Part shown: positions 9,346-17,092 of the stretch, one piece after another
How the letters are laid out: each line of letters begins with the position of its first letter
Position numbering within the stretch: the first letter of the stretch is position 1
NCBI GenBank assembly: GCA_905215115.1
Contig: CAJMOP010000012.1
Span: 1 to 30,309, forward strand
DNA: 30,309 nucleotides
Reading direction: 5' to 3'
DNA from: an uncultured bacterium
GTDB taxonomy: Bacteria > Actinomycetota > Coriobacteriia > Coriobacteriales > Coriobacteriaceae
The notes under the pieces: model-generated
Database searches by the model: none
Told to the model about the DNA's origin: nothing
The model's input: the letters and a program-made list of their open reading frames with translations, nothing else
Translations under genes and position numbers: made by a program

Positions 9346-9440
9346 GTGGAGATAGGGACCTCGGGCGAATTTGCTCTTTGTGCAGGTAGTTGCCGTAATC
9401 TTTCTCGTCATGCCTTGTTTGGTTCGCATGCGGTCAAGTT

Positions 9441-9484
9441 TTTGGTCAGTGTTTGGTCGGCGTTTGGTCGGGTTTTGGAAAGGT
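9441..9484. repeat. Four 11-bp direct repeats upstream of recA
   Basis: TTTGG begins at 9441, 9452, 9463 and 9474, exactly 11 bases apart; the first three continue as TTTGGTCNG and the fourth diverges to TTTGGAAAG. A weaker GGTCAAG lies just upstream at 9432. The block ends about 27 bases before the recA -35 element. The phase is close to one helical turn, so a bound protein would see all copies on one face. Confidence 0.7.
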
Positions 9485-9510
9485 CGGCTGCATATGATTT
9501 ATCTGAACGG

Positions 9511-9539
9511 TTGACCACGAACAGCCGTTCGTTTATTAT
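9511..9539 (+). promoter_or_regulatory. recA promoter with SOS (LexA) box in the spacer
   Basis: The -35 is TTGACC (9511-9516), the spacer is 17 bases, and the -10 is TATTAT (9534-9539). The spacer and its right edge contain CGAACAGCCGTTCG (9518-9531), a perfect CGAAC-N4-GTTCG palindrome that matches the LexA box known from Gram-positive bacteria. LexA bound there would block RNA polymerase. Confidence 0.9.
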
Positions 9540-9569
9540 CGATGCAGGTTGTTAAGAGGAGGGCTATTC

Positions 9570-10718
9570 ATGGCCAAGAATTCAGGTCCCGTACGTACCG
9601 TTCATGCTCGCACGACGGGTAAAGAGCGCGATGAGATGATCGCCACCACCAAGGCCGAGATCGAGAAGAAATTCGGTCAGGGTTCCATCATGAGGTACGG
9701 CGACGGTGGTCCCGAGCTCGAGGTCGAGGCCATTCCCACGGGCGCCCTGGCCCTCGATGCCGCGCTGGGCATCGGCGGCGTGCCGCGTGGCCGTATCGTC
9801 GAGATTTACGGTCCCGAGTCCTCCGGTAAGACAACGCTTTCGCTCGAGATTTTGGCAGAGGCCCAGGCTATGGGCGGCGTCGTGGCATTTATTGATGCCG
9901 AGCACGCGCTCGATCCCACGTATGCCGCGCGTATCGGCGTGGACATCGACGAGGTCCTCATTTCCCAGCCCGATACGGGTGAGCAGGCGCTCGAGATCGT
10001 TGACATGCTCGTGCGCTCTGGCGCCATCGACGCCATCGTCGTCGACTCTGTCGCCGCTTTGACCCCGCGTGCCGAGATCGAGGGCGAGATCGGCGATACC
10101 ACGGTCGGCTTGCAAGCTCGCCTGATGAGTCAGGCGCTCCGCAAGCTCGCCGGCTCGCTGTCCAAGTCCAACACGACGTGCATCTTCATTAACCAGCTGC
10201 GCGAGAAGATCGGCGTCATGTTCGGCAACCCCGAGACTACGACGGGCGGCCGCGCCCTCAAGTTCTTCTCGTCGGTGCGCATCGATATTCGCCGCATCGA
10301 CAGCATCAAGCTCAAGGACGAGGTCATCGGCAATCGTGTGCGCGCCAAGGTCGTTAAGAACAAGGTGGCCGCACCGTTTCGCTCGGCCGAGTTCGACATC
10401 ATGTACGGCACGGGCATCTCTAAGGAGGGCTCGATTCTGGACATGGCCGTCGAGTGCGGTATCTGCAAAAAGATGGGCTCTTGGTTTGCTTACGGTGAGG
10501 ACAAGCTCGGTAATGGTCGCGAGGCCGCTAAGGCCTTCCTGCGCGAACACCCCGATTGTGCTGACGAGATCGAGCATAAGGTTCGCCTCGCCTGCGGCCT
10601 TGAATTCGATGACGATGCTCCGTCCGAGGTCGAGCTGACCGATCAGCCCGAAACTGAGGAGTTCGATGAGCTTTACGCCATCGATGGCTCCGCGATGCTC
10701 GATGATGATGACGAGTAG
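9570..10718 (+). CDS. recA: Recombinase RecA
   Basis: DNA strand-exchange ATPase and co-protease for LexA. The 382-residue protein carries Walker A GPESSGKT (81-88), the Walker B region (IDAIVVDSVAAL), FINQLREKIGVMFGNPETTTGG of the L2 loop region, and an acidic C-terminal tail. The reading frame is open from a TTG at 9549, but AGAGGAGGG lies directly before the ATG at 9570, so the ATG is chosen. Expression is under the SOS-box promoter just upstream. recX follows 11 bases later and is probably on the same transcript. Confidence 0.98.
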   Translation: MAKNSGPVRTVHARTTGKERDEMIATTKAEIEKKFGQGSIMRYGDGGPELEVEAIPTGALALDAALGIGGVPRGRIVEIYGPESSGKTTLSLEILAEAQAMGGVVAFIDAEHALDPTYAARIGVDIDEVLISQPDTGEQALEIVDMLVRSGAIDAIVVDSVAALTPRAEIEGEIGDTTVGLQARLMSQALRKLAGSLSKSNTTCIFINQLREKIGVMFGNPETTTGGRALKFFSSVRIDIRRIDSIKLKDEVIGNRVRAKVVKNKVAAPFRSAEFDIMYGTGISKEGSILDMAVECGICKKMGSWFAYGEDKLGNGREAAKAFLREHPDCADEIEHKVRLACGLEFDDDAPSEVELTDQPETEEFDELYAIDGSAMLDDDDE

Positions 10719-10729
10719 CGGATGCCCTC

Positions 10730-11422
10730 ATGTCGTATACGGTGACCGAGGCAACGGTCGTCTTTCCCGATAAGAAGGCGGCCTCCTCGTTTTCGAGTGG
10801 GTATGCATCAAAAAAGCCTTGTGCACATATCGACTGTGAGCTCGAGGGCGGTTTTGAACGATCCGTCTGGATTCCTGTTCGTGTCGCGCGTCTGTTCCTT
10901 AAAAATCGCCCCGATCTTCCCTGCGATTGGGATGAGTTTCGCGAGGCGGTGCAGCTCATTGAGCGTAAATGCGCGCTTACCATGGTGACTGAGATGCTGT
11001 CGCGCCGCGACCATGCCACAGGTGAGGTCCGTGACAAGCTGGCTCGTTACGGATTTCGCCAGCCCGCAATCGATTTTGCCGTCCAGCGTGCCACTGAGTA
11101 TCGCTTTTTAGATGAGAACCGCTTTTGTTCGTACTTTATCGAGGAACGCAAACGACGCGGTTGGGGACAGCGCAAGATTGAGACCGAGCTCAAGCGCCGC
11201 CATGTCGTACTCGATGATATCCCCGGCTATCCCGAGGATTATTTTGCCGTGGAGGACGACTTGGCTCGCGCATCGGCTTTACTCACGAAGCGTCGCATTC
11301 CCGAGACGCGTGGATTCGAAAAGCTCGTCCGGTTTTTGATGGGCAAGGGCTTTTCGTACCACATCGCCGCCGATGCCGTTAAGGCGCGTCTCGATGCTGA
11401 ACGTGAGGAATGTGTAGTTTAG
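10730..11422 (+). CDS. recX: Regulatory protein RecX
   Basis: RecX proteins bind the RecA filament and limit its activity. The 230-residue product shows the three-helix tandem repeats of the family: MLSRRDHATGEVRDKLARYG (about 90-109), a middle repeat with RFLDENRFCSYFIEERKRRG and GQRKIETELKRR, and a degenerate third repeat near the C-terminus (FEKLVRFLMGKGFSYHIAADAVKARL). The first 80 residues are a non-conserved extension. It starts 11 bases after recA, the usual arrangement, which implies SOS co-expression. Confidence 0.9.
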   Translation: MSYTVTEATVVFPDKKAASSFSSGYASKKPCAHIDCELEGGFERSVWIPVRVARLFLKNRPDLPCDWDEFREAVQLIERKCALTMVTEMLSRRDHATGEVRDKLARYGFRQPAIDFAVQRATEYRFLDENRFCSYFIEERKRRGWGQRKIETELKRRHVVLDDIPGYPEDYFAVEDDLARASALLTKRRIPETRGFEKLVRFLMGKGFSYHIAADAVKARLDAEREECVV

Positions 11423-11495
11423 ACACATGCTAGAAGTATGCGTTTTGCGTACCTGCCGTTCACCGCGTTTTAGACGCCGTGCTGGGTGCATTTAT

Positions 11496-11524
11496 TTGAC
11501 AGTTGTTGCGGTTCAACGTACGAT
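11496..11524 (+). promoter_or_regulatory. Promoter for the rny-led operon
   Basis: TTGACA (11496-11501), a 17-base spacer and TACGAT (11519-11524) form a good sigma-A-type promoter. It would give a leader of about 160 bases before rny. The recX-rny gap (11423-11690) contains no other gene that I can support. Confidence 0.65.
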
Positions 11525-11629
11525 AATCATTGTCATTTGCTTTGTGATATGTGCTCATCTTTGATGAGTTTGTTTATATGTTTATCTGTATCCGACCCGC
11601 ATAAGCTGCGCCCATATTACTCAAATGTC

Positions 11630-11655
11630 GCGAGCCGTTCGCAAGGACGGTTCGC
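11630..11655 (+). promoter_or_regulatory. GCAA-loop hairpin in the rny leader
   Basis: An 11-pair stem with two G-U pairs (11630-11640 with 11645-11655) is capped by GCAA, a GNRA tetraloop. It ends 25 bases before the rny Shine-Dalgarno site. The short following T stretch is too poor for a confident terminator; an RNA-stability or feedback element is possible. Confidence 0.4.
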
Positions 11656-11690
11656 TTTGTTGTGTAACGAATCCATAAAAAGGAGTGAGC

Positions 11691-13241
11691 ATGCCTATCA
11701 TCGCAGCGCTCGTTGGCATCGTTTTGGGTGCCATCGCCGCCATTGCCTACATGCGCACCGCCAAGCAGGGTAGTCTTCACGAGGCCGACGAAAAGATCCA
11801 GTCGGCACATGCACAGGCTGAGTCCCTAATCGGCGATGCAAAGCGTCAGGCCGAGACCCTCAAAAAAGAGGCTCTGCTCGAGGCTAAAGAAGAGATCATC
11901 AAGAACAAGCAGGCTGCTGAGGCCGAGGACAAGCAGCGTAAGAACGAGATTCGTACGCTCGAGAATCGCGTGATGCAGCGCGAGGAGTCCCTCGATCGCC
12001 GTAACGATGCCCTCGACAAGCGTGAGCACCAGCTGTCCAGCCAGGCTGGCCAGGTCGAGAAGCGCTCTCGCGAGCTTGAGGAGCTCTGCGCCAAGCAGAC
12101 CTCGGAGCTCGAGCGCATCGCCGACCTGACCCGCGAGGACGCTCACAAGGAGCTCCTCGACAAGGTTCGCGGCGAGGTTACCCACGAGGCCGCCACGATC
12201 ATCCGCGAGTCCGAGCAGCAGGTTCGCGCCGAGTGCCACAAGACCGCCCAGGAGATCTTGTCCCTGGCGATTCAGCGCTGCGCCGCCGATCACACCGCCG
12301 AGGTCACCGTTACCTCTGTGCACATTCCTTCCGATGACCTCAAGGGCCGCATCATCGGCCGCGAGGGTCGCAACATCCGCACCTTCGAGCAGGTTTCCGG
12401 CGTCAACCTCGTGATCGATGATACGCCCGAGACCGTCGTGCTTTCGAGCTTCGATCCGGTCCGTCGCGAGACCGCCCGCGTCGCCCTCGAGAACCTTATT
12501 GCTGACGGCCGCATTCATCCTGCCCGCATCGAGGAGATGTATCACAAGGCCGCCGACTTGGTTCAGCAGCGCGTGCGCGAGGCCGGCGAACAGGCTGCCT
12601 TCGATACCGGTATCCACGATCTGCACCCCGAGATCGTTAAGACCCTGGGTGCCCTGCGCTATCGCACCTCGTTTGGTCAGAATGTGCTCCAGCATTCCCT
12701 CGAGGTTTCCGACCTGTGCGGCGTGATGGCTTCCGAGCTTGGTCTGGACGTTGTGACCGCCAAGCGTGCCGGCCTGCTGCACGATCTTGGCAAGGCTATC
12801 GACCATGACGTCGAGGGTCCGCATGCCGTTATCGGCGCCGAGCTCGCCCGTCGCTATGGCGAGAAGCCCGTTATCGTTCACGCTATCGAGGCTCACCACG
12901 CCGACGTCGACCCCAACACGGTTCTCGATGTTCTGGTCCAGGCTGCTGATGCCGTTTCTGCCTCTCGCCCCGGTGCCCGTCGCGAATCGGCCGAGAACTA
13001 CATCAAGCGCCTTGAGAAGCTCGAGGAGATTGCCAACTCCCATGACGGCGTCGAGCGTACCTATGCCATGCAGGCTGGTCGCGAGGTCCACGTCATGGTT
13101 CAGCCGGACAAGATTTCCGATGCTCAGTCCACGGTCTTGGCTCATGACATCGCCCATCAGATCGAGGAAGAGATGGAGTATCCCGGTCAGGTGCGCGTCG
13201 TCGTGATTCGCGAGAGCCGCGCTGTCGATATCGCTAAATAA
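11691..13241 (+). CDS. rny: Ribonuclease Y
   Basis: Membrane-anchored endoribonuclease that starts mRNA decay. The 516-residue protein has an N-terminal membrane helix (about 3-22), a long charged coiled coil (about 30-170), a KH RNA-binding domain with GREG at 223-226 in the GRIIGREGRN loop, and an HD domain with H335 and the H364-D365 pair in GLLHDLGKAIDHD. The frame is open from a GTG at 11685, but that GTG overlaps the AGGAG site at 11681-11685, so the ATG at 11691 is used. The next gene begins one base after the stop. With rnj in the same window, both main RNases of Gram-positive-type decay are present. Confidence 0.95.
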   Translation: MPIIAALVGIVLGAIAAIAYMRTAKQGSLHEADEKIQSAHAQAESLIGDAKRQAETLKKEALLEAKEEIIKNKQAAEAEDKQRKNEIRTLENRVMQREESLDRRNDALDKREHQLSSQAGQVEKRSRELEELCAKQTSELERIADLTREDAHKELLDKVRGEVTHEAATIIRESEQQVRAECHKTAQEILSLAIQRCAADHTAEVTVTSVHIPSDDLKGRIIGREGRNIRTFEQVSGVNLVIDDTPETVVLSSFDPVRRETARVALENLIADGRIHPARIEEMYHKAADLVQQRVREAGEQAAFDTGIHDLHPEIVKTLGALRYRTSFGQNVLQHSLEVSDLCGVMASELGLDVVTAKRAGLLHDLGKAIDHDVEGPHAVIGAELARRYGEKPVIVHAIEAHHADVDPNTVLDVLVQAADAVSASRPGARRESAENYIKRLEKLEEIANSHDGVERTYAMQAGREVHVMVQPDKISDAQSTVLAHDIAHQIEEEMEYPGQVRVVVIRESRAVDIAK

Positions 13242-13242
13242 C

Positions 13243-14328
13243 ATGAACGACGCGAACGAGCTCATCTCATTTATCGCGTCGATGTCGGGGGAGGGCAACC
13301 TTCGCGTCGAGGAGAACCTTGGCGAGGGGTATGTCCGCCTCCGCGTTTCGGAGGCCGAGCGGCGCCAGGCAAAGCACGACATCCAGCATGTCGAGGATAT
13401 TGTCATCGAAATGCTGCGTAACGCTCGTGATGCCGGTGCCGATAAGGTCTATCTCGCCACGACCAAGGAAGATGGCGTCCGTACGCTCGTCTTTCTGGAT
13501 AACGGATCGGGCGTGCCGCAGGATATGCAGGAGCGCATCTTCGATGCCCGCGTTACCTCCAAGCTCGAGAGCATGAAGATGGATCGTTGGGGCGTTCACG
13601 GTCGAGGCATGGCATTGTTCTCGATTAAGCAGAACACCGACGATGCACGCGTTGTCGCATCGGATGTTGACCTTGGCTCGGTCTTTAAGGTGAGCGTCGC
13701 TACTGACCGCCTTGGCGAGCGCGCCGATCAGTCCAGCTGGCCTCAGGCCGTGAAGGACGAGGACGGTCACTATGTCTGCGCCCGCGGCCCTCACAACATC
13801 ATTCGCGCCGCCTGCGAGTTTGCCCTCGAGGAACTGCGCGCCTGCGATGTCTATCTGGGGTCTCCGTCCGAGATCGCCGCGACGCTGCATGCGCAGGCGT
13901 CCAGCCGTCTCGATGCTTCTCATCTTTTGTTTATCGATGACGAAGCCGAGCTTCCTGTGGTCGATCGTCTGGGTCTTGCTTCGGATGCGGAAGACTTTAT
14001 CCGTATTTGTTCGGGTTTGGGCCTTGAGATGTCCGAGCGTACGGCGCATCGTATCTTGGCGGGCCAGATTAAGCCCGTTCGCGGTGTGACCGCACGTCTG
14101 CTACGCGAGCGCGATTCGTCCTCACATGCGTCTGCTCCGGTTGATCTCGCCAAAGATCGTCGGGGGCTGCGTATTGCCAAGGACGATATGGCGCAGTTCT
14201 CGCGAGCAGTGGAACGCGACTTTAACGATCTTGCATCGCGGTACTATCTCAACCTTTGCGGCGACCCCAAGATTCGTGTTTCGCGTGATCGTATTACCGT
14301 GACGTTCGATCTTGCCAAAGAGGAATAG
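13243..14328 (+). CDS. GHKL-type ATP-binding protein of unknown role
   Basis: The 361-residue protein has a GHKL (Bergerat) ATPase fold near its N-terminus: N-box E56-M-L-R-N60 (EMLRNARDAGAD), G1 box D86-N-G-S-G90, and a G2-like box GVHGRGMALFSIK (117-129), preceded by RVTSKLES. The TSK element and the G2 spacing recall MutL/Hsp90-type members more than histidine kinases. No H-box, membrane segment or receiver domain is visible. Residues about 160-361 match no domain I recognise. It begins one base after rny and ends about 75 bases before spoVS, so it is likely co-expressed with RNase Y. I can name the ATPase fold but not the function. Confidence 0.75.
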   Translation: MNDANELISFIASMSGEGNLRVEENLGEGYVRLRVSEAERRQAKHDIQHVEDIVIEMLRNARDAGADKVYLATTKEDGVRTLVFLDNGSGVPQDMQERIFDARVTSKLESMKMDRWGVHGRGMALFSIKQNTDDARVVASDVDLGSVFKVSVATDRLGERADQSSWPQAVKDEDGHYVCARGPHNIIRAACEFALEELRACDVYLGSPSEIAATLHAQASSRLDASHLLFIDDEAELPVVDRLGLASDAEDFIRICSGLGLEMSERTAHRILAGQIKPVRGVTARLLRERDSSSHASAPVDLAKDRRGLRIAKDDMAQFSRAVERDFNDLASRYYLNLCGDPKIRVSRDRITVTFDLAKEE

Positions 14329-14402
14329 CATCTTTACCGAGTCCGTTCGGTACGATACAGTTATTGCAGTTAAAACGTACTTTTAAACGCAGGAGTTTCT
14401 TC

Positions 14403-14720
14403 ATGGATTGCCTGAAGGTATCAAGCAAATCGTCGCCCGCGTCCGTTGCCGGCGCCATTGCCGGCATGGTCAAAGATGGCGTTCCCGTCAATATTCAGTG
14501 TGTCGGCGCGGGTGCCGTCAACCAGGCCATTAAGGCTGTGGCCATTGCACGCGGATTTTTGATTCCGACCGGGTTTGATATTTCCTGCGCGCCGGTGTTC
14601 TCCGACATCCTCATCAACGGGGAGTCGCGCACGGCCATCCGTCTTTCTATTTACGTTCATCAGATTAATCGAGCTGCTATGGATAACGTTGTGATTGACG
14701 ACGTTAAGCCTGTGGCATAG
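14403..14720 (+). CDS. spoVS: Stage V sporulation protein S (SpoVS)
   Basis: The 105-residue product matches SpoVS almost throughout: KVSSKSSPASVAGAIAG, IQCVGAGAVNQAIKAVAIAR, and an ending with RTAIRLSIYVHQ. SpoVS is an Alba-like small protein that affects septation and coat assembly in Bacillus, and it is also found in non-spore-formers where its role is unclear. The frame is open from 14364, but AGGAG at 14391-14395 precedes the ATG at 14403, so that start is used. A C-terminal tail of about 15 residues extends past the usual length. The rny-spoVS-miaB order is shared with many Gram-positive bacteria. Confidence 0.92.
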   Translation: MDCLKVSSKSSPASVAGAIAGMVKDGVPVNIQCVGAGAVNQAIKAVAIARGFLIPTGFDISCAPVFSDILINGESRTAIRLSIYVHQINRAAMDNVVIDDVKPVA

Positions 14721-14783
14721 AGTGTTTACCCTTTGCCCGCCCTCTTTGATTCCGCCTATTCCACCTCGTTAGGACTTATACAC

Positions 14784-16154
14784 ATGGACCTGGGTTCCGT
14801 ACGCGATATTCTTGCCGGTAAAACCTACTTTATCCGCACCTTTGGCTGCCAGATGAATCAGCACGACTCCGAGCGCGTGAGTGGCCTGCTCGACTCGTAT
14901 GGCTGCCTCATGGCGCTCGATCCGGAGCATGCTGACATTGTCGTGTTCATGACGTGCTGCGTTCGCGAGGCAGCTGACACCCGTCTGTACGGTCAGTGCA
15001 ACTCTTGTAAGAGCCTCCCGCCTTCGCCTTCTGGCAAGCGCGTGGTCGCCGTGGGCGGCTGCATCGCGCAGCGCGACGGCGAGGGCCTGCTCACCAATGT
15101 CGATAACGTCAATGTCATCTTTGGCACGCATTCCATCGCGCATGTGGCCGAGCTTATTGCCGAGGCATTCTTGGACGGCAAGCGTCATATTCGCACCAAT
15201 GAGCACGAGGACACGGATGCTATGAGTATGCCGTGGCATCGTGAGACCCAGTATCACGCGTGGGTCCCCATTATGACGGGCTGCAACAATTTCTGCACCT
15301 ATTGCATCGTGCCGTATGTGCGCGGTCGCGAAAAGAGCCGTCCTTTCGAGGAGATTGTCGACGAGGTGACCGGTTTGGTGCGCCAGGGCGTGCGTGAGGT
15401 CACGCTTTTGGGGCAAAACGTCAACTCCTATGGTCGCGATCTGTTTGGCAAGCCGCGCTTTGCCGACCTGTTGCGTGCCGTGGGCGATACGGGTGTAGAG
15501 CGTATCTTCTTTACTTCCTCGCACCCCAAAGACCTGCTGCCTCAGACCATCGACGCTATGGCCGAGACGCCTGCCGTCATGCCGCAGCTGCACCTGGCGG
15601 TTCAGTCGGGCTCGACGCGCATCCTTAAAGAGATGAATCGTCGCTATACGCGCGAGGATTATCTGGGGCTCGTCGATCGCATCCGCAATCGCATGCCCAA
15701 TATCGCGCTTTCGACCGATATCATCGTGGGCTTCCCTGGCGAGACCGAGGAAGACTTTGAGCAGACGCTCTCGCTGGCCGAGACGGTCCGTTATGCTCAG
15801 GCCTATACGTTTATCTATTCCAAGCGCGCCGGAACTCCGGCCGCCGAGATTGACGATCCCACGCCGCATGAGGTGATTCTCGAGCGCTTCAACCGTCTGG
15901 TGAAAGTTATCGAGACTACAGCGCACGAGTATAACCAGGGTGAGCTCCACACCGTTGTGCCGGCGCTTATTGAGGGTACGAGCAAAAAGAATGACGCGGT
16001 GCTGCTGGGCAAGAGTCCTAAGAATCAGACTGTTCATGCACCGATTCCCGAGGGCTACAGCATCGATCAGCTGGTTGGCAAGATTGTCGATGTTGACATC
16101 GACGTTGCCAAGACGTGGTATCTGTCCGGATCCGTTGTGGGCGAGCCGCGCTAA
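14784..16154 (+). CDS. miaB: tRNA-2-methylthio-N6-dimethylallyladenosine synthase MiaB
   Basis: Radical-SAM methylthiotransferase modifying A37 of tRNAs that read UNN codons, after MiaA. From the ATG at 14784 the protein has 456 residues: MTTase cysteines C22 (FGCQMNQHDSERV), C58 and C93 (GGCIAQR), radical SAM C167-x3-C171-x2-C174 followed by IVPYVRGREKSR, and a C-terminal TRAM domain. A longer reading from TTG at 14733 lacks a Shine-Dalgarno site, whereas AGGA lies ten bases before the ATG. The stop overlaps the miaA start, tying the two steps of one modification together. Confidence 0.95.
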   Translation: MDLGSVRDILAGKTYFIRTFGCQMNQHDSERVSGLLDSYGCLMALDPEHADIVVFMTCCVREAADTRLYGQCNSCKSLPPSPSGKRVVAVGGCIAQRDGEGLLTNVDNVNVIFGTHSIAHVAELIAEAFLDGKRHIRTNEHEDTDAMSMPWHRETQYHAWVPIMTGCNNFCTYCIVPYVRGREKSRPFEEIVDEVTGLVRQGVREVTLLGQNVNSYGRDLFGKPRFADLLRAVGDTGVERIFFTSSHPKDLLPQTIDAMAETPAVMPQLHLAVQSGSTRILKEMNRRYTREDYLGLVDRIRNRMPNIALSTDIIVGFPGETEEDFEQTLSLAETVRYAQAYTFIYSKRAGTPAAEIDDPTPHEVILERFNRLVKVIETTAHEYNQGELHTVVPALIEGTSKKNDAVLLGKSPKNQTVHAPIPEGYSIDQLVGKIVDVDIDVAKTWYLSGSVVGEPR

Positions 16155-17092
16155 TGATTTCTCCCGGGGCAGGCCTTTCCGCCGTTGCGATTGTCGGTCC
16201 GACCGCGGTTGGCAAAAGTGATGTCGCAGATTGTTTGGCGGCTCGCCTTTCGTCCGAAGTGCTGTCGTGTGACGCGATGCAAATCTATCGAGGCATGGAT
16301 ATCGGTACTGCCAAGATGGCACCCGAGGAATGCACGGCGCCGCTACGCCTGGTCGATATTGTTGAACCGGGCTTTGCATATTCTGCGGCGCTGTATCAGG
16401 CAGACGCTCGTGTACATGTTGAGCGCTTGCTGGGCGAGGGCCGCCTACCGGTGTTTTGCGGGGGTACAGGCCTGTATCTCAAGGCCGCCCTGGATGAGAT
16501 GGATTTTCCCTCGGGCGAGCTTGAGGACGATCGCCGCGCAGGGTATCAGGAGCTTGCCGAGCGCATAGGTGAGGAAGCGCTGCATGCGCTGCTTGCCGAG
16601 CGTGACCCCGATTCCGCTGCGGTCATCCACCCCCATAATGTTCGTCGTGTGATTCGCGCGCTCGAAATGCATGATGATGGCGTATCCTACGCGCAGCAAA
16701 AGTCGCAGTTTAGTGTTCCGCGCGAGCATTATCACGCTCTGTGGTTTGGATTGTTGCGTAATCGCGAGGCGCTTTACGAGCGTATTAACCTACGCGTCGA
16801 TTTGATGTTTGAGCAGGGTCTAGTTGATGAGGTTCGCGGTCTTATGGACCAGGGGCTGGGAGATGCCCTGACTTCGATGCAGGCGATTGGCTATAAAGAG
16901 ATTATCGATGCCTTTGACGGCGTGATTTCTATGGATGAGGCTCGCGAACTCATCAAGATGCGTTCGCGTCGCTATGCCAAGCGTCAGCTTTCGTGGTTCA
17001 AACGCAATGACCGCATCGTGTGGTTCGATATGGACGAGTTTACGATCGATGAGGTCGTTGAGGATATCCTTCACCGTATCGAGGTGGCCTAA
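16154..17092 (+). CDS. miaA: tRNA dimethylallyltransferase MiaA
   Basis: Transfers a dimethylallyl group to A37 of tRNA, the step before MiaB. From the ATG in the TAATG junction the protein has 312 residues, with P-loop GPTAVGKS (15-22), SCDAMQIYRGMDIGTAK with catalytic D40, GGTGLYLKAALD, and RRYAKRQLSWFKR near the C-terminus. The frame continues upstream to a GTG at 16115 inside miaB, but the stop-start overlap makes the ATG more likely. It ends in another TAATG junction with hflX. Confidence 0.94.
   Translation: MISPGAGLSAVAIVGPTAVGKSDVADCLAARLSSEVLSCDAMQIYRGMDIGTAKMAPEECTAPLRLVDIVEPGFAYSAALYQADARVHVERLLGEGRLPVFCGGTGLYLKAALDEMDFPSGELEDDRRAGYQELAERIGEEALHALLAERDPDSAAVIHPHNVRRVIRALEMHDDGVSYAQQKSQFSVPREHYHALWFGLLRNREALYERINLRVDLMFEQGLVDEVRGLMDQGLGDALTSMQAIGYKEIIDAFDGVISMDEARELIKMRSRRYAKRQLSWFKRNDRIVWFDMDEFTIDEVVEDILHRIEVA

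Noticed and set aside
9346..9555. Short open frame between cinA and recA
   Set aside because: It runs through the phased repeats and the recA promoter and has no ribosome binding site.
11826..13406. 526-codon minus-strand frame opposite rny
   Set aside because: Shadow of rny; runs through the rny/ATPase junction and has no start signal or motif.
14769..16379. 536-codon minus-strand frame opposite miaB
   Set aside because: Shadow of miaB; low-complexity translation with no family match.
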